From NCBI RefSeq assembly GCF_030685535.1, contig NZ_CP131599.1, forward strand, positions 1,302,001-1,366,000: a stretch of 64,000 bases of DNA, in the 5' to 3' direction. This document shows, in pieces, positions 1-11,704 of this stretch (within the stretch, counting starts at the first letter, position 1; every line of letters begins with the position of its first letter). The notes below the pieces were generated by a model. It did not search any database. It saw nothing but the letters and a program-made list of their open reading frames with translations, and was not told where the DNA came from. The stretch comes from Photobacterium leiognathi (GTDB lineage: Bacteria; Pseudomonadota; Gammaproteobacteria; Enterobacterales; Vibrionaceae). Position numbers and translations under genes: made by a program.

Positions 1-1
1 A

Positions 2-154
2 AAAACACAATGGTTAAGCGGTACATTTTCAAATACACCTTTAACAGATGAGGAATTTGAACAATGTAAGCAAATGACAAGAAAATGGCTTAAACACGCA
101 TTACCACCGAAACATGCGACAACAATGGCTCAAAAGGAGTCTTTAAATGTTTGA
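2..154 (+). CDS. DUF4381-like membrane protein, C-terminal end only
   Basis: The window opens inside this gene, and only the last 50 residues are visible. They contain the pattern WLSGTF...PLTDEEFEQ...WLKHAL, which resembles the C-terminal part of DUF4381 proteins, the small membrane proteins that sit between the DUF58 and VWA genes in MoxR/Bat operons. It overlaps the next start codon by 8 bases, which implies translational coupling. The family call depends mostly on context, because too little sequence remains to identify a membrane segment. Confidence 0.6.
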   Translation, partial: KTQWLSGTFSNTPLTDEEFEQCKQMTRKWLKHALPPKHATTMAQKESLNV

Positions 155-1104
155 ATTTGTATGGCTATGGGCTTGGGCATTACTGCCTTTAGCATGGCTG
201 GTTTACCGCTTTAGTAAACCCGTTGTGCAGCCTGCAGCAATTCAATTACCTAAATTACCTAGCGGTGTTGGACAAAAGCAGCCTCGCTCGATTGTACGTA
301 AAGTGTTAATGGCACTGGTATGGATCTGTTTAGTATGTGCTGCTGCAAGACCGGTTTGGTACGGTAATCCGATTGAGATCAAACCAGAACACCGCGATAT
401 GTTATTGGCGGTAGACTTATCTGGCTCAATGTCGATCCCTGATATGGTGACAAAAAATGGCCAAAGCATTGATCGTCTAACGGCAGTAAAGCATGTGCTA
501 TCAGACTTCATTGAAAAACGTAAAGGCGACCGTTTAGGTTTAGTGCTATTTGCCGATCATGCTTACTTACAAACGCCATTAACGTTCGACCGTAACACGG
601 TTGAGCAACAGCTTGATCGCACCGTACTGGGCTTAATTGGTCAAAGCACTGCGATTGGTGAAGGCTTAGGCATTGCGACTAAAACCTTCATTAATAGTAA
701 AGCACCACAGCGTGTGATCATTTTACTCAGTGATGGTGCTAATACCTCTGGGGTTATCGATCCATTAGAAGCAGCAAAACTTGCTAAAGAAAGCGGTGTA
801 AAAATCTATACCGTGGGTGTTGGTGCTGATCAAATGGTACAAAAAGGCTTCTTTGGTGATCGTCTAGTCAATCCATCACAAGATCTGGATGAAAAAACAC
901 TCACTGAGATTGCCAAAATGACTGGCGGTGAATACTTCCGTGCGCGTAACCCGCAGCAACTAGAGAAGATCTACGACATCATTAATAAACTACAACCTAT
1001 CAATAACGCTCAACAAACATGGCGTCCACGTGATGAGTTGTTCCGATATCCTTTAGCCATCGCATTGCTACTATCTGTCGTCATTGCTGTTATGAGGAGA
1101 CGTC

Positions 1105-1112
<8 letters not shown>
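147..1112 (+). CDS. VWA-domain membrane protein (BatA-type)
   Basis: 321 residues. Two hydrophobic segments lie near residues 5-20 and 52-68, followed by a von Willebrand A domain whose metal-ion-dependent adhesion site is intact (DLSGS at residues 90-94, then the TPLTFD and LLSDGANTSG motifs). A C-terminal membrane segment ends in an RRRHG tail. This is the usual plan of BatA, which places a divalent-metal-binding VWA domain in the periplasm between membrane anchors. In the family, VWA proteins work with a MoxR AAA+ ATPase as chaperone-like assemblies; the substrate here is unknown. The start is supported by AAAGGAG eight bases upstream. It overlaps the following VWA gene by 8 bases, so the operon is translationally coupled. 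Confidence 0.88.
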
Positions 1113-3246
<2,134 letters not shown>

Positions 3247-3254
3247 TAAAGACA

Positions 3255-4967
3255 ATGAAAAGGTTTATGAATAGATTATCTTTCGGCAAGAGAATTGCCT
3301 CTTCATGGCTCTATATCGCCCTTATCTTAAGTGCATTAGTGTCAACACAAGCCATGGCGGCACAAGCAGAAGCGACGGTTTCTAAAAATGTAGTTGGAGT
3401 AAACGAAGTATTCCAATTAACAGTATCGGTTGATGACAGCGTAAATACTAACTCGCTAGATTTAACACCATTAAGCCCTGATTTTACTTATGGTCGTCCA
3501 AGCATTAGCAGTGGTACATCAATGATCAATGGTGTTATTTCACGTAACACTAGCTGGACTGTTGCGCTGGCTGCAACCAAAGTTGGAACATTTACGATCC
3601 CAGCTTTCCAAATTGGTAGCTCAAAAACAGATCCTATTACGATCACTGTGTTGAAAAGTGCAAAACAGTCACAATCAGCACAAGCGAACCAATCCTCGAT
3701 TTCGATTGAGGGGATCAACGATAAATCGACCATTTATGTTGGTGAATCGATTAATTACCGTGTGCGCATTTTAATTGGTGAGCAAATGGATCAAGCAAGT
3801 CTTGCTCCTCCCTATGGTGATGGCTTAACTGCAACACAAGTGGGTCAAGATGCGCAAAATGAGGTAGTACAAAATGGTCGTCGCTACATAGTGATCACCC
3901 GTAACTACCAAATCACCGCAGATAAACCAGGAAGCATCACCTTACATGGTGCGAAATTCAGCGGTAGCGTGATCAAAGGTAGTCGTGGTTTTGGTTCAAC
4001 ATTAACTATGCCTGTGGACAAAACAGCGAAAAACATTGAGCTAACGGTTAAAGCTAAACCTGCTAATTACCAAGGCTTATGGCTACCAACGCCAGATTTG
4101 CAGTTACAGCAAACTTGGCAGCCAACATTTAATGATAATACTGAAGTGAATGCGAAAGTCGGTGAGCCAATCACACGTACCTTAACATTACGCATTAAGA
4201 ATATTGCTCAAAGCAGCATGCCAAACATTAGCTTAACTTACCCGAATACAGTACGTAGCTATAATGAAAAGCCTGAATACTCAGAAAGTAATGGCTACAC
4301 GATTATGACGCTTAAGCAGGTCATTATTCCTCGTGAAACAGGTAAGGTAGTGCTACCAGAGATAGCTATTAATTGGTGGAATACCCAGACAGAGAAAGAG
4401 CAAGTCACCAAAGTCACTGGACTGACTCTTGATGTCACCGCAGATCCAAACGCTAGTGCGACTATTGTGCCGCCAGCACTAACGACACCAGAGGCTGCGC
4501 AAACATCACCAAAGGCAGATAGTCATCTTCCTGCCATTCAAAACGGTGTGATGCATAGTGGTTACTGGCCTTGGGCTACAGCTGTTTTCGCATTACTTTG
4601 GTTAATTACTCTTACACTGTTAATCAAAGCTCGAAAAGCACAATCCAATACCAACACAAAGAGTATTCAAACAACGGTAAACACTGATATTGATAAGGCA
4701 TTACAACAAGCATTAGCTGAGCGTGATGCGATTAAAGTTCAGACTTATTTCAAACAGTGGAAACAGCAGCAACAAGCCAAACTAGCAACGAACCCAGAAC
4801 TTGCTAGTGAGCTAGATAATGCAGTAGCTGAAATCATGGCTTCAACCTATAGCCAAGATCGCCAACAATGGGATGACAAACGTTTTCAGCAATTACTTAA
4901 ACAAGTAGCGCAATTGAAAATGACATCATCACAGCATTCAGCCCTATCAGGATTAGATCCGAAATAA
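3255..4967 (+). CDS. BatD-like protein (oxygen-tolerance family)
   Basis: About 570 residues. A signal peptide (basic start, then a hydrophobic core ending STQAMA) precedes a large beta-rich periplasmic region that begins QAEATVSKNVVGVNEVFQLTV, typical of BatD. A single membrane segment lies near residues 435-455 (YWPWATAVFALLWLITLTLL), and a cytoplasmic, coiled-coil-like tail follows. In-frame ATGs lie at 3240, 3255 and 3267; the one at 3240 overlaps the preceding stop, and 3255 gives the best signal peptide. It is the last gene of the VWA operon and is followed by a terminator. BatD proteins are thought to be periplasmic scaffolds for the VWA partners; the cellular role in this group is not established. 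Confidence 0.82.
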   Translation: MKRFMNRLSFGKRIASSWLYIALILSALVSTQAMAAQAEATVSKNVVGVNEVFQLTVSVDDSVNTNSLDLTPLSPDFTYGRPSISSGTSMINGVISRNTSWTVALAATKVGTFTIPAFQIGSSKTDPITITVLKSAKQSQSAQANQSSISIEGINDKSTIYVGESINYRVRILIGEQMDQASLAPPYGDGLTATQVGQDAQNEVVQNGRRYIVITRNYQITADKPGSITLHGAKFSGSVIKGSRGFGSTLTMPVDKTAKNIELTVKAKPANYQGLWLPTPDLQLQQTWQPTFNDNTEVNAKVGEPITRTLTLRIKNIAQSSMPNISLTYPNTVRSYNEKPEYSESNGYTIMTLKQVIIPRETGKVVLPEIAINWWNTQTEKEQVTKVTGLTLDVTADPNASATIVPPALTTPEAAQTSPKADSHLPAIQNGVMHSGYWPWATAVFALLWLITLTLLIKARKAQSNTNTKSIQTTVNTDIDKALQQALAERDAIKVQTYFKQWKQQQQAKLATNPELASELDNAVAEIMASTYSQDRQQWDDKRFQQLLKQVAQLKMTSSQHSALSGLDPK

Positions 4968-5000
4968 TCCAATACGGGTTATCTAACTAGTCCTAACTTA

Positions 5001-5041
5001 CACCTCTGTGGCTATTCATTTAGTGGCAGAGGTGTTTTTAT
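5001..5041 (+). terminator. Rho-independent terminator of the Bat operon
   Basis: Perfect 8-bp stem CACCTCTG / CAGAGGTG (5001-5008 with 5027-5034), followed by a T-rich run. It lies about 35 bases after the BatD stop. Confidence 0.85.
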
Positions 5042-5341
5042 TTTCTTACATTTTATTCTGTATTTCCTGTGCAACATCTACACACCACCTTCCCTTATAT
5101 TGATTAATTTATAAATTGTATTAACAGTGAATATACAATTTTTATCATTCGTTATTATCTAATAGACGGTTTGTATGCTGCTTAACCATAACATGATAAT
5201 AAAATGTTAAATATAACGTTAAAAAGTTGTAGCATAAAAGCTTGTAAAAAGATCACTGGCTATTTCAAACAGATCCTGTTAAAAAATGTTTCAGACGCAA
5301 AATAAAAAGCTATTCACATAATATAAAATGCAGGGTTTCAT
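5042..5341 (+). other. Non-coding leader upstream of sstT
   Basis: About 300 bases of AT-rich sequence with no plausible gene. It must carry the sstT promoter, but no -10/-35 pair or operator stands out enough to call. Confidence 0.5.
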
Positions 5342-6583
5342 ATGAGTCAATCACAACCTTTTTTAGCCAGAGTGGCAAATGGTAGTTTAGTAATACAGAT
5401 CATGGTGGGTATCGTCGCAGGTATTGTCCTAGCAACCTTATCGCCATCATCAGCAGAAAGTGTCGGCTTTCTTGGTGGATTATTCGTTGCAGCGTTAAAA
5501 GCAGTTGCGCCTATTCTTGTGTTTATCTTGGTAGCATCATCGATTGCGAACCAGAAGAAAGGCACTCACACCAACATGAAGCCAATCATTGTGTTGTACC
5601 TATTTGGTACCTTAATGGCAGCTTTCACCGCAGTAGTAATGAGTTTCCTTTTCCCTACCACTTTGACACTCGTTGCTAGCACAAACTCCATTGCACCACC
5701 TGAAGGTATTTCAGAGGTGATCAGTTCTCTATTATTTAAGATCGTAGATAACCCTGTGCACGCATTAATGAATGGTAACTTTATCGGTATTCTAGCGTGG
5801 GCTGTTGCACTTGGTTTTGCCCTTCACCAAGCCAGTGATGCAACCAAGCAGGTGTTCCATGATATGTCTAACGGTGTAACACTTATTGTGCGTTTTATCA
5901 TTCGTTTAGCACCTATTGGTATTTTCGGTCTAGTGGCAAATACCTTTGCTAAAACAGGTTTTGCTGCACTGGCTGGTTACGCTCATTTATTAGCAGTTCT
6001 ACTAGGTTCAATGGCAATTCTTGCGTTTGTGATTAACCCAATCATCGTGTACGTCAAAACAGCTGAAAACCCATACCCATTAGTACTACGTTGTGTTCGT
6101 GAAAGTGGTATCACCGCTTTCTTCACTCGAAGCTCTGCTGCAAATATCCCTGTGAACATGAAGCTATGTAAAGATCTGAACCTGCATGAAGATACTTACT
6201 CTGTTTCTATTCCACTGGGTGCGACAATTAACATGGGTGGTGCAGCGATCACCATTACCGTACTAACACTAGCAGCAGTGCATACATTAGGTATTGAAGT
6301 AGACTTAGCTACTGCGGTACTACTGAGTATTGTGGCAGCAGTATCTGCCTGTGGTGCATCAGGTGTAGCAGGTGGTTCATTACTGTTGATCCCACTAGCT
6401 TCAAGCCTATTTGGTATTCCAAGTGAAGTCGCAATGCAAGTTGTCGCGGTTGGTTTCATCATCGGTGTTATTCAAGACTCAGCAGAAACAGCGCTAAACA
6501 GCTCAACTGACGTCGTATTTACAGCGGCAGCATGTAAAGCAGCAGAAAGAAAACAAGCGAGAGCGAAGCTACAAAACTCGTAA
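5342..6583 (+). CDS. sstT: Serine/threonine:sodium symporter SstT
   Basis: 413 residues, nearly the length of E. coli SstT (414). The protein is hydrophobic throughout and belongs to the dicarboxylate/amino acid:cation symporter family. The family hallmarks are visible: [14 protein letters not shown], the [19 protein letters not shown] re-entrant loop motif, and [22 protein letters not shown] near the C-terminus. It imports serine and threonine across the inner membrane with sodium. The gene is monocistronic, flanked by terminators. The ribosome-binding site is weak (CAGGG). Identification is by recognisable full-length sequence similarity. Confidence 0.95.
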   Translation: MSQSQPFLARVANGSLVIQIMVGIVAGIVLATLSPSSAESVGFLGGLFVAALKAVAPILVFILVASSIANQKKGTHTNMKPIIVLYLFGTLMAAFTAVVMSFLFPTTLTLVASTNSIAPPEGISEVISSLLFKIVDNPVHALMNGNFIGILAWAVALGFALHQASDATKQVFHDMSNGVTLIVRFIIRLAPIGIFGLVANTFAKTGFAALAGYAHLLAVLLGSMAILAFVINPIIVYVKTAENPYPLVLRCVRESGITAFFTRSSAANIPVNMKLCKDLNLHEDTYSVSIPLGATINMGGAAITITVLTLAAVHTLGIEVDLATAVLLSIVAAVSACGASGVAGGSLLLIPLASSLFGIPSEVAMQVVAVGFIIGVIQDSAETALNSSTDVVFTAAACKAAERKQARAKLQNS

Positions 6584-6631
6584 TAGCTTAAGGCAAAATC
6601 TCGCAACTATTGCAGTAATTTTAAAACAATA

Positions 6632-6680
6632 AAAAGCGGCGATATCCCTCTTAGTTAGAGCTGATATCGCCGCTTTTTTA
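6632..6680. terminator. Bidirectional terminator between sstT and the small coiled-coil gene
   Basis: Long stem AAAAGCGGCGATATC paired with GATATCGCCGCTTTT around a 16-base loop, with an A-run on the left and a T-run on the right, so it can terminate transcription from both sides. Confidence 0.9.
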
Positions 6681-6727
6681 TGCCTTCTTGTTAATATTTT
6701 CGTCTTAAGACAATTTAAACATCGGGC

Positions 6728-7051
6728 TTAGTAAGTATTAGTCACCTTACGGATCGCATTAGATGACTTATTAATTAGGCCATTCACTGCACGACGCTTC
6801 TGCTGAAGAACCTTATTTTCCACACGCTTTTCTACATAAGTACCATCTTGAATTTCACCAATCGCACGCTGGGTATTATCAATTTTATTCTGACCATCAC
6901 GGATGGTGTTTTGTGTACTGTGAATCGTGTTTTGCACTTTGTTTAATGAATTATCAACACGGTTTAAACTTTGGATAAGCGAATCGGCATGAGCGCTAGA
7001 GATAGCCAATAATGCGGCAACGGGGATAAGAGTCATGATACGCTTACTCAT
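6728..7051 (-). CDS. Small periplasmic coiled-coil protein, unknown function
   Basis: 107 residues. A signal peptide (MSKRIMTLIPVAALLAISSAHA) is followed by an almost entirely helical region with N/Q-rich heptads (SLNRVDNSLNKVQNTIHSTQ). The second half carries a TYVEKR motif and ends in AIRKVTNTY. A paralogue lies about 53 kb away (60102-60455), sharing the leader plan, the VDN-L-KLQN/KVQN heptads, YVEKR and a C-terminal AIR-TNT motif, so this is a small family rather than a random ORF. I do not recognise the family. The start is backed by a ribosome-binding site (AAAAGGAAT). It is monocistronic, and an IS30-type element begins about 28 bases upstream of its start, so its native promoter may have been disrupted. 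Confidence 0.7.
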   Translation of the reverse strand: MSKRIMTLIPVAALLAISSAHADSLIQSLNRVDNSLNKVQNTIHSTQNTIRDGQNKIDNTQRAIGEIQDGTYVEKRVENKVLQQKRRAVNGLINKSSNAIRKVTNTY

Positions 7052-7078
7052 TCATCTATTCCTTTTAACTTATTGAAT

Positions 7079-8167
7079 CCCGATTTCAGATAATAAGTGC
7101 GACACTTATGGAAAGGCGTAGAAGAGGAAGCCAACTGCTGAAAGTGGTGCGCTCTTCTCGCCAAAGAAACAAGCAGTACTACCATGAGTTATCAGCAGTT
7201 GACCGAGGGGAAAAGGTACCAGATTTCTACCCTTTTGGAACTGGGAATTTCAATCTCTGAAATTGCCCAAAAAGTGAAGTGCCATCGTGCAACGGTTTAT
7301 CGTGAGTTAAAAAGAAACCGAATACATAACCAATATTGCCCCAAGCACGCTCACGCGTCTTCTGTTAGCAGGCGTAAGACTGCTCATAAGTACCGGATAC
7401 CCGTTGAGCGTATTGAATTTGTCCGTCTATTAATCAGCATAGATTGGAGTCCTGAGCAGATTTCGAGTGTTCTAGCTAAGGCAGGAGCATCAATCAGCCA
7501 TGAATGGATTTATCGCTATATTGCTCAAGACAAACGTCAAGGTGGCAAGCTCTATCACCACTTGAGGCAAGGACATAAACGATACCGTAAAGGGCTGAAA
7601 GAGAAGGCTCCAACGATTAAAAATGCAGTATCGATTGATGAGCGGCCATCGATTGTCGATAACCGAGAACGGTTTGGAGACTGGTAAATTGACACAGTAT
7701 TAGGCAAACACGGCAACAGCGCAATCGTCACCATCTTAGAGCGAAAGAATCGATTCTATTTAGCTAAGAAGGTAGCGTCCAAATCGGCCGCCGAGGTAAC
7801 GAAAGCGACGATAGACATGCTCATGCCATACAAGGGTTGCGTACATACGATTACTGCCGACAATGGCAGAAAATTCGCAGGCCATCAGGAGATCGCAGAG
7901 GCACTGGATGCAGATTTGTATTTTGCTCACCCGTATAGCTCGTGGGAGCGAGAAGCGAATGCAAACGCTAATGGTCTACTAAGGCAATATGTGAAGAAAG
8001 GGACGGACTTGAGAACGGTGACAGATGACGATATTCAGTTTGTTCAATCAAGGATTAACAATCGCCCTAAAAAGTGTTTAGGATTCAAGCAACCAGCCGT
8101 TATTTTCAAAGAAATGGCAATGGCCGCTTGATATTAGAGAGTGTCGCACTTCGAAGTTGAATTCGGG
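7079..8167 (+). mobile_element. IS30-family insertion sequence, inactivated
   Basis: About 1.09 kb, bounded by imperfect inverted repeats of roughly 28 bases. The left end begins CCCGATTTCAGATAATAAGT, and the complement of the right end begins CCCGAATTCAACTTCGAAGT; both continue GCGACACT. The transposase inside is interrupted by a stop codon. No flanking target duplication is evident, although IS30 duplications are only 2-4 bp. It separates the coiled-coil gene from the lateral flagellin gene. Confidence 0.85.
7184..8131 (+). pseudogene. IS30-family transposase with in-frame stop
   Basis: An N-terminal helix-turn-helix (ELGISISEIAQKVKCHRATVYREL) and a DDE-type core (MDEWIYRYIAQDK-like region, GDW, TADNG, NGLLRQY) identify an IS30-family transposase of about 315 codons. 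Codon 168 is TAA exactly where the family has GAA in the GDWE motif (7685-7687), and reading continues in the same frame (IDTVLGKHG...). The segment that is normally ERGTNENTNG reads EREANANANG, so the glutamate of the NEN triplet, expected to be the third catalytic residue, is alanine. Both lesions argue for a dead element. Confidence 0.88.
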
Positions 8168-8529
8168 GCTATCTACACGATTTTATAACTTTATATTAAA
8201 GACTTCTGCTATCTCATAAAGGTATTAATAGGCGTAAACTTATTCTCTGAAACGGATTATTGTCCAACTCGAGCTAGTTTTCATGACTAGCTAGCATATC
8301 CACATATGCATAATGCATTCAAAAACATTAAAGATTTAATAAGGTTTTCCTACCTAATAGCTTATTAAGTAAGAAAACCTCGTTAAATTTGGCTCAATAT
8401 CAAATTTCATCCCAATTCTTTCCTTATTTTAAAAATATTAAAAATAATAATTAATGATCTTTTCTAACTGTCCGCATAGATACAGTGAGCAGGAAATACC
8501 TCGATAGATTGATTACAAGGAGAACTATC
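8168..8529 (+). other. Upstream region of the lateral flagellin gene
   Basis: 360 bases of AT-rich non-coding sequence. Flagellin genes of lateral systems are normally transcribed by the sigma-28 factor LafS, so a TAAA / GCCGATAA pair was sought. The only candidate (TAAT at 8452 with TCCGCATAG near 8471) is poor. A strong ribosome-binding site, AAGGAG, lies just before the ATG at 8530. An upstream in-frame GTG at 8485 is less likely to be the start because it has no comparable site. Confidence 0.4.
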
Positions 8530-9399
8530 ATGGCTCTATCTATGCACACTAATTACGCATCACTGGTTACACAGAACACACTGAACAATACTAGCAATTT
8601 GTTAAATACGGCAATGGAGCGTTTAAGTACTGGTTTCCGTGTAAATTCAGCCGCAGATGATGCTGCAGGTCTTCAAATCGCAACTCGTCTTGATGCGCAA
8701 ACTCGTGGCATGTCAGTAGCTATGCGTAACTCACAAGACGGTATTTCAATGATGCAAACTGCTGAAGGTGCGATGGATGAAATGACTAACATCGTTTACC
8801 GCATGAATGACCTTGCGACACAGGCATCGAATGGCACTGTGTCAGCAAACGACCGTGTGGCTTTGGATGCAGAATTCCAACAGCTTGGTGAAGAGCTTGC
8901 CAACGTAATGGCATCAACCAGCTTTGGTGGACAAGACATTTTGACCGATGCAGGCTCATTTGGTGCAGGTGCAGTTAATTTCCAAATTGGTACTCAAGCA
9001 AGTGATCAACTTGCAGTTGATGTATCAGCTGAAGTACAAGCAGTGAATGCAACAATCGGCTTAACTGGTGCATTAAAGCTGGGGGATTTAACTTCTGCTG
9101 GTAACGCACAAACAGCGCTAACTACCCTAACAGGTGCTAACGGTGAAGCGGGTTTACTGAAAGAAATTGGTGATGCACGATCAGCCCTTGGTGCCAACAT
9201 TAACCGACTTGACCACACCATCACTAACCTAGGCAACATGGTTGAGAATGTATCTGCAGCCAAAGGTCGTATTGTTGATGCTGACTTTGCAGTGGAATCT
9301 TCAAGCATGACCAAAAACCAAATGCTAATGCAAGCGGGTACAACGGTACTTTCCCAAACTAACCAATTACCTGGCATGGCAATGTCACTCTTGCGTTAA
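8530..9399 (+). CDS. lafA: Lateral flagellin LafA
   Basis: 289 residues, close to Vibrio lateral flagellins. The conserved N-terminal D0/D1 helix is plain ([40 protein letters not shown]), as is the C-terminal D0/D1 helix ending [14 protein letters not shown]. The central domain is short. The start at 8530 ([10 protein letters not shown]) follows AAGGAG and agrees with flagellins, which lack a signal peptide because they are exported by the flagellar type III system. A terminator follows, so the flagellin is a single-gene unit. LafA forms the filament used for swarming on surfaces or in viscous media. Confidence 0.93.
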   Translation: MALSMHTNYASLVTQNTLNNTSNLLNTAMERLSTGFRVNSAADDAAGLQIATRLDAQTRGMSVAMRNSQDGISMMQTAEGAMDEMTNIVYRMNDLATQASNGTVSANDRVALDAEFQQLGEELANVMASTSFGGQDILTDAGSFGAGAVNFQIGTQASDQLAVDVSAEVQAVNATIGLTGALKLGDLTSAGNAQTALTTLTGANGEAGLLKEIGDARSALGANINRLDHTITNLGNMVENVSAAKGRIVDADFAVESSSMTKNQMLMQAGTTVLSQTNQLPGMAMSLLR

Positions 9400-9428
9400 C
9401 GAAAAACATACTCCCTTTTATTTACGCA

Positions 9429-9452
9429 GCCTCCTTCGTGGAGGCTTTTTTA
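9429..9452 (+). terminator. Terminator after lafA
   Basis: Hairpin GCCTCC-TTCGT-GGAGGC followed by seven T residues; a tight, strong intrinsic terminator 30 bases past the stop. Confidence 0.92.
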
Positions 9453-9623
9453 TAACTGGCATATTGAGCGAAAGAGCATTTAACAAACGCAGTAATCACG
9501 AAAAAAGTAAGTAAACGGAACATGGGAATCAGAGCAGGAAAACGCAAACGGAAGTCCCCTTTCCGCCATTGCCGATAATACCTGTAACCAATTGTTTTTA
9601 TTTGATTTTAATTAACCTCATTC

Positions 9624-9638
9624 TGGCATAGCTCTTGC
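9624..9638 (+). promoter_or_regulatory. Sigma-54-type promoter of the lafB operon
   Basis: TGGCATAGCTCTTGC matches the -24/-12 consensus (TGGCACG-N4-TTGC) with GG and GC exactly 12 bases apart. It lies 29 bases before the lafB start. This fits the known hierarchy of lateral systems, in which a LafK-type activator drives sigma-54 promoters of middle genes. Confidence 0.75.
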
Positions 9639-9667
9639 CAATATAAATAGTCACTTAAGGAGCAATC

Positions 9668-11003
9668 ATGAATTCATTAGATCCCATTCAAATGGCAACC
9701 CAACTCGCCACTTTTGATGTACAGCCATTTCAGCAGCGCTATCAATTACAAGCTGATAAATACCAAAGCCAATTAACAGCGCTTGGTAAGATGGAATCTG
9801 CCCTACGTGATTTTCGCTCAACCATTCAAGAGATTAACAGTTCAACCACCAGCATTATTCAGAATAAAGCAACATTAAGTAACGATAGCCACTTTAGTGT
9901 TAATGCCAATGCTCAGGCGTTAAATGGCAGCTATCAAATCTTTGTTGAACAAGTAGCCAGTGCGCATCAAGTTAAAACCGATATGCCAGCGAATTTAGAT
10001 TCAACAACGTCAGTTCCTAACACCAAGCACACTTTCACTCACTGTTGATGGTCAAACCCTTGATCTCGATCTTTCAGCAATTGATAGCGATGGTGACGGG
10101 CAATCCACCATGGCAGAGCTCGCCACGGCGATTAATAACCATCCCGATAATCCCGGTGTGAATGCCACGCTAGTGCGTACCAGTGGGCAAACTCACTTTA
10201 TGCTATCAAGTACTGAAACAGGTGTTGCGAATACTTTAAGTGTTAATGCAAGCACAGGCACAACATGGTTTGATGATGCTTTTACTAATTTAACCGAAAT
10301 CAGTGCACCACAAGATGCAGTGATTTGGCTTGGTGCTGAAACCACAGGCTTACAACTCACCAATAGCAGTAACACCTTTTCTAATGTGATTGACGGTATT
10401 GATATTACAGCAACCAAAGCACAAACCTCTGGTGATCCTGCCATTTCAATGGCTATCGATGCAGATAAAGATGCCACGTTAGAGCAAGTGAACGCTTTCA
10501 TTGATAGCTATAACAAGGTTATGAGCACGCTTGATAGCTATACCCAAACAGGCTCAGCAGACAGTAAACGTGGTGCCCTTGCCAATGATCCTACCCTTCG
10601 TTCAATAGAGTCGCAGTTAAACAACCTATTACGGGATCAATTTGACGGCAAAAGACTGTCTGAAATCGGGATCAGTATTAACCGTGACGGCAAATTAGAA
10701 GTCGATTCAGATACCTTTAAAAACGCTCAACAAACCATGGGGTCAACCATTGAATCCATGTTTAACGGTGATGGTAACTTACTTGATTCATTAGAAGACT
10801 CATTAAAACCTTTTCTGCAATTTTCTTCTGGCATGTTCTCTTCTCGAAAAGATGCCCTACGTATCAACATCGATCGCATCGATGACAAGCAAGCCAATCT
10901 CGAGCGTAAGTACGACATGGCTTACACCCGTTATCTCAAACAATTCACCCAAATGAATCAAATCATGACCCAAATGCAGCAAACCCAAGGTTTATTTGGT
11001 TAA
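9668..11003 (+). pseudogene. lafB: Lateral flagellar cap protein FliD/LafB, frameshifted
   Basis: Two adjacent reading frames together encode one FliD-type protein of about 445 residues. The first (9668-10048) holds the N-terminal coiled coil (QLATFDVQPFQQRYQLQADK) and ends prematurely with NTKHTFTHC. The second frame resumes immediately (STLSLTVDGQTLDLDLSAID) and continues to the C-terminal coiled coil ending QMQQTQGLFG at 11003. Removing one A near 10025 rejoins the frames as PNTSTLSLTVDGQ. FliD caps the growing filament and folds flagellin monomers, and without it filaments normally do not assemble. The lesion could be genuine or a sequencing error; both halves otherwise look under selection. 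The gene starts after AAGGAG, downstream of a sigma-54-type promoter. Confidence 0.85.
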
Positions 11004-11016
11004 AAGGAGCACCACT

Positions 11017-11412
11017 ATGTTAATGCAAGATGCAGGTTTCAATTCATACCAACAAGTTGACTTAGATGCACAGGCTGCCTCGGCCTCTCCGCATCAATTA
11101 GTTTTGATGCTCATTGATGGCTTTCAAGATGAACTGATCCGCGCCCAAGGACATATCGAAGCCAAACGACTCGATGCCAAAGGGATCAGCATTAATAAAT
11201 GTATGAATATCTTAATGGGGTTAGACAGTGCGTTAGATTTAGAACTTGGCGGTGAAGTTGCCGCTAATTTGCATGATCTTTATGAATTTTGTCAGCTAGA
11301 GCTTTATCAAGGCAGTGTTAAAAACGATATCGCACACCTTAATAATGTTGCTTTAGTCATGAATAACATTCGTGAAGGCTGGCAAGGATTCGGACAACAT
11401 GCAGCCAAATAA
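11017..11412 (+). CDS. lafC: Lateral flagellin chaperone FliS/LafC
   Basis: 131 residues with the FliS signature pattern: YQQVDLDAQAASASPHQLVLMLIDGFQDELIRAQG near the N-terminus and helical segments after it (KGISINKCMNILMGLDSALD). FliS binds the C-terminal helix of flagellin in the cytosol and keeps it monomeric until export. AAAAGGAG lies directly upstream of ATG 11017, which is better than the longer in-frame start at 10996. It overlaps lafD by 14 bases and is co-transcribed with lafB. Confidence 0.9.
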   Translation: MLMQDAGFNSYQQVDLDAQAASASPHQLVLMLIDGFQDELIRAQGHIEAKRLDAKGISINKCMNILMGLDSALDLELGGEVAANLHDLYEFCQLELYQGSVKNDIAHLNNVALVMNNIREGWQGFGQHAAK

Positions 11413-11701
11413 GCCAGTGTCGTTCAATCAGCTCACCATACAAATTCAACAAGCTGCTGAGGATCAAAATTGGTCCCGCTTGCAGCAGCTTGATGATGCA
11501 CTACGTCACCTGTTATTAGCTGTTAAATCAAAACCAATAACACCACCACAACAAGCACAGATAAATGCGTTAAAAGCAGTGCATCACCAAGCCTATCTCG
11601 CATTGCAGCAAGCACAACAACTACTGCAACAAAAAATAGCGACTGCTGATAAGGAAAAAGAACGCCTTGAAGCTTACCAGTCAGCCAACAGTATGGAGTG
11701 A
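11399..11701 (+). CDS. lafD: FliT-like chaperone LafD
   Basis: 100 residues, helical and Q-rich, with no signal peptide. Position between fliS and the hook-length gene matches lafD of Vibrio lateral clusters, which is the FliT-type export chaperone for the cap protein. Sequence itself is weakly diagnostic (DQNWSRLQQLDDALRHLL), as is usual for FliT proteins. The ATG at 11399 overlaps the fliS end by 14 bases with AAGGA upstream. The call relies on synteny more than on motif. Confidence 0.72.
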   Translation: MQPNKPVSFNQLTIQIQQAAEDQNWSRLQQLDDALRHLLLAVKSKPITPPQQAQINALKAVHHQAYLALQQAQQLLQQKIATADKEKERLEAYQSANSME

Positions 11702-11704
11702 TCG

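Noticed and set aside
8485..8529. Longer GTG start of the lateral flagellin
   Set aside because: It adds residues unlike flagellin, and a strong AAGGAG precedes ATG 8530.
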